From Lumbricus rubellus (lineage: Eukaryota > Annelida > Clitellata > Crassiclitellata > Lumbricidae), in NCBI GenBank assembly GCA_945859605.1, contig OX243819.1:8616060-8680059 (forward strand): a DNA stretch of 64,000 bases. Reading direction: 5' to 3'. A program made the translations under genes and the position numbers. Below are positions 56,262 to 64,000 of this stretch, piece by piece (the stretch's first letter is position 1; the number at the start of each line of letters is the position of its first letter). The notes beneath the pieces are model-generated. The model saw only the letters and a program-made list of their open reading frames with translations. It was not told the DNA's origin and ran no database searches.

Positions 56262-56274
56262 AAGTGGGGGGGTG
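56262..56274 (+). other. polypurine tract
   Basis: AAGTGGGGGGGTG directly precedes the TGTAAC start of the 3' LTR, the position used to prime plus-strand synthesis. Confidence 0.8.
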
Positions 56275-57941
56275 TGTAACGTCCTATGAGGCCGCTACAA
56301 TTTAACGTCCTTGTAAGGCCGCTTTTACTTACTTACCAAATTATTTTATTAGATATCGCGGTTCTATTTTTAGTCCATCACATAGATGGTATATTTTTGC
56401 GAAGGTCGTCATGACGACAGGAGACTACTGTATTCGAGGCTTCTGTCGAGGCTTCTGAGTCCTCTTATGGTAGCCAATCGCAGTAGTTTCCCCGTCCTAT
56501 CAGAGGCCGAGGTTTGCTTCCGACTGTCGCTTTTGCGTGTCAGCCTTTGATTGGTCGATCCGGACCACGTGACCGCTTCCAACGCCGAAATGCGCAGTCG
56601 ACTGGAGGTTTTCATCGGGGTGAGAGCTCGGCTCGGGAAGATCAGAAATTCCGTATATTCTGGGTCTAAAAATGCTGATTGTGTGGCTGATTGCCTGATT
56701 TCATGAATATGAATATACCGTTGACTAAGCGACTGGTTTTGGGACAGTTTGCAGCTGATTCTGTGTGAATCTTTATTGTCATATATTCCAATATTCGGAC
56801 AAGAAATCTTCCGATCTTCTTTCATATTTGAATGCGAGTGTTGGCCAAATTGCACGGAAATTGCCAGGGAAGTATTAACTAATCTAATTGCTCCATAACA
56901 GAATCCGAAACCAAGGGTAGTTAATTAATTAGATATTAATGTTCATGGATAATAAGAATTGAAACCTAAGTTGATATTGTATTTCGGTTGAAAGCTACAG
57001 TCCGAATTGTGATTCATTATACCTGACTGTTAATTATAAAACGCGATTACTAGAATCAAGGTTGTGCAAGCCTGTTGATTATTTACGGAGATTCTGCTGA
57101 CTTTAAAGACATATTGCATAGCTATTGAAGAACAATATCTAGGCCCGATCACAGATGTTAATTGTTAGCAACGCTTGTACATTATACTCAGTTGAATTGC
57201 TTAATTAAAATAAATCAAATCTGACGTTAATAAAATAACTGAATAATGGAAACTTCTATAAGGTCTGAGGATCACTCTGATGAGGAATTAGAGGAATGCA
57301 TAGCTGAAGGGGAGAAGGGAGGAACCCCTGACCGTCTTGACGAATTAGAAGTAAAGGGTAAACAAGTTGGGGAACTTTTACTAACTGTGTCAGAAACCCT
57401 GGGGATGTTTATGGAACGACAAGAGTCCCAATTCAAGAGCCTTAGTCAAGAGATAGGCCGCTTACAAGAGCAACACCATCGGGGTAGTCTTTCCCGAGAA
57501 GAAGGTGAGGTAATGAGGGAAAAGAGAAGGGAAGGGTTGACCACATCTAAGGATTGGGGATTTACACAATCTGTTGAAGGGGATTCGAACCCAGACGGTC
57601 TTCAATTAGAGGAAGCCGTCGTTCCCAGACCGGGAACCGCAGACATATGTCGCCACTCGACCGAAGCCATTCCTGGTACCGATGAGAGACATCCCCGTCC
57701 TGAGGTGGGAGACCCAACCCTAAACTACGACTTTACCAGAGGGAAATCAATGGATCCCGTAGATCTTACTTACTTAGTTGAACCTGTAGTCTTACCTGAC
57801 AGCAGAGAACCCCTTCAACAGTGCGGCGCCTCGATTGAAATCCTAGGGCGGGCCCCTACCACTTGGGAGGCTGAAGAGCATTACCAAGGGTGGGACCCGA
57901 GGTCACGTGGGCTTCTTTCGAGGTGGGGGCAGGCCGTTACA
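56275..57941 (+). repeat. 3' LTR, 1667 bp
   Basis: I found no difference from the 5' LTR when reading both. Its copy of the ORF (from 57246) keeps 232 codons, then runs 34 codons into flanking DNA to a stop after 58043. On the proposed layout transcripts would end before this ATG. Confidence 0.93.
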
Positions 57942-57945
57942 CATC

Positions 57946-58082
57946 CACAACCTTTATGTCCTTGTACGGGTGGCACGGGTGGCAGAGTTCTATGCGTTTG
58001 CGTGCTACATAATAATAATAATAATATTGCTTCTGCTGCAACGTGATGTTATCTGTCACAAGGGAATGTCAGTGATGACAGC

Positions 58083-58114
<32 letters not shown>

Positions 58115-60794
58115 TTGCAAGCTTCGTCTCTTCTGTTGGTCATAAGCGATGTGTCCTGTTCCGATTATGAATGCGCTTTGAAGACGAAACATAGATCAGG
58201 TCACAGCAGCAGCATAGATAAACGCTACTGCCACGGTACCACCGCCATATTGTAGATCTATCCCACAGCTCCATTCAGTGCATCGATAAAGTTGTGAAAG
58301 GACTTTTATTATCACGTGAGACTCGTCGCATCTCGATTAGGACAACGCACGCCGGAAATCGTTTTCAACCCATTCAGACGACAGTTCGTAGAGTTTTTTT
58401 CTAACGAGGCTAATATAGATCTACCCCTTCGCGAAAAAATACTCCATCTGATGTCGCCTTGCATGGGTGGCGGTAAACCCCCGTCTGCAGACGGGGGGAA
58501 GGGGCAATGGGGTTTATGCATCAACGTCTCTGTGTCAGAGGGGGGGGGCTCAGTGCTTCGCCCCGATCTGGCAAGTCATTAACAAACGCTTTATGGTCCG
58601 TTAGGGATTCTCTCGAGAAGCAGTAAAGTCTGAAGGCGATAATATATGAAGAGACTTGGCCGACAGCAGCGGTTTCCATCTCGGGTCCAATAGCAATTTT
58701 ATTACAGGCGGCCCTGTTGACCGCTCGTGACCATGCAACAACCGCGGTGCATAGGCCTAGAACTATGTCTATGTAGTCTATAGTAGCCTAGGCTACTACC
58801 CAGTTAGTTAGCCAGTACGAGAATTGTAGAAAAATTAGCTAACTGGTGGAGACGTTGATTCATGTGGAGCTTGAATGTGTAATGAAGACTTTAGTGTGCA
58901 CTGGGTCCTGAGAAAGTCAGAAAGACTGGGAGTTGAACCCCTGCAATTCTCATCCTGCTGAGTAGTCACAACAAGCTCACTATAAACTAACGAAAAATCA
59001 ATTTCTCCTACAACCCTGCGTATCTGCAGTCTATCCCTCTATAGCAGGCCGCCCGGACCGCTCCATGTGGTAGGCCTATTATTAGGCCTACGTCTGACTC
59101 TAATCCTACTAAGCTGATGTTTTGACAACACAATTCAAATCGATTGTTCTTCCTGTCTCGGAGTTTCTCCTTATCTCTTTCTCTTCTTGGTCTTCTTCTG
59201 ACAGCTGCTATAGGCAATCCATCTGCTTTGACTTTGGCGCAGTGCTCTTCGTAAAGAAGTTGGATCTTTGCCCTTTAAGCCCTTAGGCCTGTAACTTTTT
59301 AAAATGGCGTCATTGGACATACGAATGATACGATGATACGAACCTGCCTGAGGGCAGAGAACGCGAAGAAGAAGAACTTTTAAGCAGTGCTCAAGATATT
59401 CCAAGATTACGCTTAGGTTAGGCTACCACTTTCCAGAGGCCTTAAATTAAATTGTTTAAAGATTGATCAAACGGAAGGAGCTTTCGTGTTTCGGAAATCT
59501 CCAGTCGAAGAGTAGACTATAGGCCTAGAGATTGAACGCAGAAGGAGATTATGCATGACAGTTCCAGGATCAAGAGCTCAAGAAAGAGCTCCTGAAATGA
59601 CATGGACCGATATTACATAAAGTCATGGACTAAATTACCACTCGATCAGTTAAGCCTACTGAGAGACTGAAACAGAAGGAAGAGCTAATATTGTAGAGCT
59701 AATATTGTCCTTTGTGCAGCCAATGCTACGATAAATGATCGGATAAAGGATGGCCAAAGAAAGACACTTAAGACTCAGGCCCTAAGTCGTTGCTCTTCGA
59801 TGTCTAAAGACGAAGAAAATGAAGACTTAAATAGTTTACCAATCTTCCAGCAACCTCTGCACGTAGGATTAAGCCAGTCTGCGTCCATCTATAGGAGCAA
59901 AATAGACCTAGGCTACAACTTCTAACCCGCACAACCTGACAACATTGTCCCTGTAAAATAGCCTACGACTAATCAATAGGCCTAACTGTTAGGCCTATCT
60001 CTAAACGTCTTCACAACGACGGTGCGCAGAAATCTCATTATGGACTTAAATTGCGCCCTTAAAGAAATCTACTCAAGAGCCAAGACTCGACAGAATAAAA
60101 AGAATTGAGAATTGTGAAAGAAAGTTTGATTGGTCAGACGCAATAGATGAGCGGTCCTTCAACCGAGAAAGCTCGGCGTTTCCTGGTTGCTAGGACCACA
60201 ATAGTAGGCCTAGAGAGGCGCATAAATTAGCATAAATTATGCCTTCATCAAGTCAATTATTATAGGCCTACGCAAATGAAATGTGTACTAAAAATCGTTT
60301 GCTGTCGCTCATTCTCCAAATTCCCTTAAAAACAGTAGTTAATTGTTAGCCTATCTCAGAGGCTCCTTTTCTTAAGTCACAGGCTCACATCCATATATTA
60401 CGTCAGCATCAGATATTCTGATAGGCCTACGTTTAGAGCATGCTACGCCAACGCAACAATCAGTTGCAGAGTTAATGAACCGAGCGGACATCCAAGCGAA
60501 TCAATTGAGCCAACTGTTTGTTCTGCACTGCAACGGGTCTAAGCCAGAACCACCCACCCACCCCACCCATCCCTAAACACCCACCACCCACAGTCTGAAG
60601 AGACTAATTGCTTAGTCTGCGCTGTATCCCTTCTCAGCCAACAACACAATTCACGGCTGCAGCTTATAAACATCGTTTCTATTCTGGACGTCATGTATCA
60701 AATGTCAATACGGAACAATTTCTCTCCTTCGCATCCTCTAATCTACTGTCACCAAAGACCAGACTCCTCATCATCCTCGTTGACAAGAGACAGC
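57946..60794. other. mostly unique non-coding DNA, TAGGCCTA-rich
   Basis: (AAT)n at 58008-58025, (GCT)n at 58080-58118 and a perfect 20-bp palindrome at 58478-58497. TAGGCCTA-type words recur at about 58753, 59071, 59086, 59283, 59520, 59978, 59991, 60206, 60264 and 60424. A box B-like GGGGTTCAACTCC on the minus strand near 58930 may be a decayed SINE. The frame 58316-58582 (88 codons) is not low complexity but has no recognisable motif. Confidence 0.4.
58478..58497. repeat. perfect 20-bp palindrome
   Basis: CCCCCGTCTG followed by its complement. Not flanked by any visible TSD. Confidence 0.8.
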
Positions 60795-60818
60795 AGCAGC
60801 AGCAGCAGCAGCAGCGGC
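60795..60818. repeat. (CAG)n run
   Basis: About eight CAG units inside a non-coding stretch. Confidence 0.85.
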
Positions 60819-61229
60819 GTCGCATCAAGAGGCTGTCAGACGGACAAGGGCTCGTGTGTCAAAGCGTCAACGGACAAGGGCTCGTGTCAAAGCGTCAAGG
60901 GCCTATTAACTTGTCGAGTGGATCCATTCGCAGAAAAAACGTTACCAGACTGGGAATATTATTTGCTCACTGCGTGTATGTGACTGTGTGGGTGTGTGTA
61001 AGTGACTGTGTGTACAGTGTGTGTGTGACTGTGTGTGCGTGTTGGATAAATAGATCTCAAATTAAAACAATATTCTATTGTAGTAATCAGCTTTTGACTG
61101 AAAATCATTCAGCTCTGATTGCATAGAACAGAAACTAGCATGGTTCAACAGCTTTGTCTGGCAACATCGAAGAGAAGAGCCTTAATTCCCTAGAGCTAAC
61201 CCAGACCCCTCCCCCATGTGCACTGCCGT

Positions 61230-61312
61230 TACAAGTATAGTGCCTGTGAATAAGCTGGTGCCCTGCGCTCAGATTTCTAGTGGCACTTTAGAAATTTGAA
61301 GATTACAATTAC
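61230..61312 (+). mobile_element. LINE/SINE 3' end remnant
   Basis: CCTGCGCTCAGATTTCTAG, GTGGCACTTTAGAAATTT and then ATTACAATTACAG match the tails at 19.5 and 23.86 kb. Confidence 0.6.
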
Positions 61313-61477
61313 AGTTTCAAAGTGTCGGTGACTTTATTTTCTTAGCATTGGCAAATGAGGAGGGCGAGTCATCTCCCTCGCCATCTTATCTTCTCATGGA
61401 CAGTGAAGTACACTCACTGTAGGCCTACTCATAGCCGAACTGGCTCAGAATAAGCACAGATGCATCAGAAGTCTAAA

Positions 61478-61563
61478 ACCTCCTGTTCTGGCTGGGATTG
61501 AACCCATGACCTCTCAGTTGAAAGTAGGGCATGCTAACCACTAAACTAGTCACCTTGCCAGCC
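61478..61563 (-). mobile_element. tRNA-like SINE head
   Basis: On the minus strand GACTAGTTTAGTGGTTAGCAT (box A region, about 61530-61550) and GGGTTCAATCCC (box B, 61494-61505) are about 30 bp apart, as in a tRNA. The region between does not form a convincing anticodon stem, so this is read as a SINE rather than a working tRNA gene. Confidence 0.65.
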
Positions 61564-62478
61564 AAATATCTGTCCAAATTGTAATTTTTTCACACAACCA
61601 GAGCAGGTTCAGCTTGTGGCAGCTCAAGCTAGCCATGGAAAAATGTGTGCAAACATGTGATCGTGTACAATGTTGTATTCAGCATTGCAATTGAATGGCA
61701 CAGCATATGAATTAAAGATAGCCATCATTACATGAATTTTGCATCTCTGCCATGAAACGCTAGGCATTTCACATTGAATCCCGTCAGTTCCTTGACCTAC
61801 GAACAGATCCGTTCACAACGCAAGGCAAAACGCAGCCTATGATCGATAAGCAATTTGGAAAAGGTGAATTTTACAACAAAATGGCAAGATTGATTCAGTA
61901 GCTTATTGCCTTTTGACTGTGGTCTTGCATTGCCATTTTGAATTAGACTTTCCTCTTTGGCTGTGCCTGAGCCAGAGGACCTCTGAATAGGTATCTCTGA
62001 AAGGGTGCTGTATAAATTTCGCACATATATAGATAGAATAATGATCCATTGCCCATTGTTATTCTTTGAAATGGGCGACAACCACCCGTATGAAACCATC
62101 TCAATCCTTCAAATCTACAAATAATCTGTGTAACAGTGCCAATGCAGTTTAAGATTTTTTAAATGTGTCAGCTTCACAGGTAAGGCAGTCGAAGGAACCT
62201 TTAATAAGCCTCAGGACAATGCTATTGATGAGTAAGCCAAAATGTTTAAAACAACGACAGAAAAATCAATAAATCAATAACTGCTGAATCGATTTCATTC
62301 TGCACGAAGTTAAACACAATTCCCGAATGCTGTTGATTAGCTGAGCTGCATGCTTATTGCTTAAGCATTATAAAAGTTGGCCAATGAAAAAAATGAGCAC
62401 GACCCATGTGAGTTCTTACTGGTGTTCTACAAATGGCTGAATGAAACCATAAATGTCATCATGACAGTCAACCTCAGT
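61564..62478. other. non-coding stretch with one LINE-tail remnant
   Basis: At about 61965-62022 GACCTCTGAATAGG and GGGTGCTGTATAAATTT match the shared LINE tail. Otherwise nothing. Confidence 0.45.
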
Positions 62479-62686
62479 CAGTGGCGGATCCAGAACTGTT
62501 TGAAGGACGACAGGGAAAAATTTCGTCATTGGTCTTTGGCTGAGGGAAAAAGAAGGCTGCCTTTTCATATGCCAAAAGGTTGACCTTTTTTTCTAGTCCT
62601 CCGGCCGAAAACCAAATGGGGGGCCACGTCCCATGCAATTTTTTTATGGGGGCCATGGCCGGATTGGCCCCCTGGATCTGCCCCTG
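62479..62686. mobile_element. 208-bp hAT-type MITE
   Basis: TIRs CAGTGGCGGATCCAG at 62479-62493 and inverted CAGGGGCAGATCCAG at 62672-62686 (13 of 15). Flanks ACCTCAGT (62471-62478) and ACCTCAAT (62687-62694) match at 7 of 8. The CAGTGGCGGATCCAG terminus is widespread in animal non-autonomous elements. Confidence 0.85.
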
Positions 62687-62694
62687 ACCTCAAT

Positions 62695-63799
62695 GCATAT
62701 TGTTGAATACAACGGAGGTAGTCAGCAAATTGTGCAGATCAGACTCGGATGAAGGAAATTTATGCTACACACACGCACGCTGCAAGTATCTCAACATTTA
62801 TGAAGCTCTCTCTCTTTTAGTAGATCTATCTTCGCTATGTTCCTAAAAACAGAACATGGCATACGTCTTCTACGTCCAAGAATGCCGTGGACAGATACAA
62901 AAATCAATAATATTGACAAATACGAGTGAGAAACCGCATTCAGGTCCAACCTTGTTATTCATATCATATTGCCTCCTAAGACACGACACACACAATCAAT
63001 ACGAATTTTTGAAATGTAGTGAAGCCATAGGGTGTTTAAACACACCCAAACCTCTCTGTTCATTCATTCATCAATTCAATGGACTTAAAGAAAGTGCCCC
63101 TTAAAGAAATACTACACAGGAGCGCTCCCAGCCCAGCCACGGCTGGAGTGCTTACACAATCAATTATAGATCAACAATGCATGCATGCATGTGACGCTGG
63201 GGCTCCAAACTCATCTCTTGTTACTTCCAAGATATTGAGTTAGAAGCTGAAATAGGTGAGAGGGGTAAAAATTGCAGAATAATCCTCAATTCAGCAGCTG
63301 CCTAAAAATTTGCCATAAATTTAGAGCACGGTAGTTAACCGATTTTCATTCTGTTTGCTCAAATTGATACAAAATAACATCCCTTCAACACCCATTAAAA
63401 TAGTAGAATAAATTGTATAATAATCAAGCAATGGTTTCTGAGGACTCTGATGACATGAATATCTTTAACTTTTTACTTCGATTTCCCGCTCAATTATAAT
63501 GAAGAAAGAATCAAATGAGTGTAACTTCAGTTATAAAAAAAGGAATTTTCATTCAGTAAGAAGCATTTTCAAGCAGAGCAACTGTAGAATATGACTGAAT
63601 GAAAGGTCAGGAATCAATAAGTGAAGCGTTTTGAGCTCCTGTGTCACATATGTGTATCTGGACATGGAGATTTCCTAGCGCGACTTTCAAGTCCATCACA
63701 AAAGTGCTGCTTACATCGGTCCATATATGAACTTAAATGTTGTCATAAAGCAGAGAAGACGGAAGCAAAACAACACAGCGAACTCAGAGTCACCAATGG
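62695..63799. other. non-coding stretch, no gene recognised
   Basis: Unique-looking. A GCATGCATGCATG patch at 63178-63190. No supported gene. Confidence 0.4.
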
Positions 63800-63940
63800 C
63801 ACACCCAGGCACAAACAGGGACCCACATCCCAGGGTGCACTCTGTTTTGCTCTATTCCAATCTCAGATAACATCCTTTATGGCAGTACTGGAGCAATTCT
63901 GAGTGGCAGCCACGAAGTGGTGCTATATAAATCTTTGTAA
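63800..63940 (+). mobile_element. unidentified interspersed repeat, copy 3
   Basis: It matches 50006-50150: GGCACAAACAGGGACCCACA, TCCCAGGGTGCACTCTGTTT, and the tail GTGGTGCTATATAAATC. The open frame across it (to 63902) is shared in style with copy 1, hinting at a LINE C-terminus, but I recognise no domain. Confidence 0.65.
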
Positions 63941-64000
63941 GGCCTTAAAAAATGTTGTGTTTCCGGTAACCCGACCGACCCTTTTTTATTGCCACGACTC
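63941..64000. mobile_element. Harbinger-like MITE, left end, cut by the window edge
   Basis: GGCCTTAAAAAATGTTGTG and then TTTCCGGTAAC match the terminus of 2217-2644, and the element starts right after TAA (63938-63940). It inserted in the tail of copy 3. Confidence 0.8.

Larger units (their letters stand above)
51491..57941 (+). mobile_element. complete LTR retrotransposon, gypsy-type remnants, non-autonomous
   Basis: Two 1667-bp LTRs (51491-53157, 56275-57941) at a constant offset of 4784 bp, with TGTAAC...GTTACA ends. A 4-bp duplication CATC flanks the element (51487-51490, 57942-57945). A primer-binding-site candidate follows the 5' LTR, and a purine-rich tract precedes the 3' LTR. The internal region is only 3117 bp and lacks reverse transcriptase and RNase H; the single long frame keeps a protease-end-like motif and an integrase end, which point to Ty3/gypsy. 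The LTRs look identical, so insertion was recent, and proteins from an intact relative must have moved it. Confidence 0.93.

Noticed and set aside
57246..58046. Second 266-codon gene copy
   Set aside because: It is the 3' LTR portion of the ORF running into flanking DNA, not an independent gene.
58316..58582. 88-codon frame with non-repetitive composition
   Set aside because: No recognisable domain; the end is G-rich low-complexity sequence.
61478..61563. Functional tRNA gene on the minus strand
   Set aside because: Boxes A and B are good, but acceptor and anticodon stems do not pair convincingly; SINE origin fits better.

Overview
This is animal nuclear DNA. It has a C2H2 zinc-finger gene with the metazoan HTGEKPY linker, CR1/Jockey-like LINE pieces, hAT, mariner, piggyBac-like and Harbinger-like DNA transposons, a Ty3/gypsy-type LTR element, tRNA-derived SINEs and very heavy microsatellite content. 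The palindromic word TAGGCCTA recurs throughout, especially at 7.7-9.3 kb and 58.7-60.5 kb. That habit, with the mobile-element mix, suggests a marine invertebrate, most likely an echinoderm. The organism is an inference and was not checked by any search.

Host genes are sparse. The only convincing one is a single-exon, 22-finger C2H2 zinc-finger gene on the minus strand (3554-5440), followed downstream by decayed finger modules. The other long open frames are low-complexity translations of microsatellites or belong to mobile elements.

Layout. 0-8 kb: zinc-finger locus with a Harbinger-like MITE (2217-2644) and an 8-bp-TSD MITE (7815-7980). 8-19 kb: GGAT, GGA, CTA, GAT and GGT arrays with a tiny piggyBac-like element (10333-10412). 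19-28 kb: LINE 3' fragments abutting GAT/ATC repeats, including a CR1/Jockey-like reverse transcriptase remnant (20636-22286), a 14-bp satellite with an inverted end (23.1 kb) and a 12-bp minisatellite (27.9-28.5 kb). 28-40 kb: purine/pyrimidine tracts, a 24-bp minisatellite (32.0-32.6 kb), long TCTA and CATA arrays and a SINE. 40-48 kb: a cluster of cut-and-paste elements with readable target-site duplications: 40583-41023, 42817-43186, 43691-44063, a DD37D mariner (45268-46288), and a hAT element (46899-47704) carrying another MITE nested inside it. 48-51.4 kb: simple repeats and copies of an interspersed repeat with palindromes. 51.5-57.9 kb: a complete, very young LTR element. 58-64 kb: mostly unique DNA with a SINE, LINE tails, a hAT MITE and a second Harbinger-like MITE end running off the window.

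The most unusual object is the LTR element at 51491-57941. Its two 1667-bp LTRs look identical and are flanked by CATC. A single 876-codon frame starts inside the 5' LTR, reads through the LTR end and the primer binding site, and continues into the internal region. There it carries a protease-end-like motif and the end of an integrase, but no reverse transcriptase. It looks like a recently mobilised, internally deleted, non-autonomous gypsy-type element whose LTR carries the N-terminal 232 codons.
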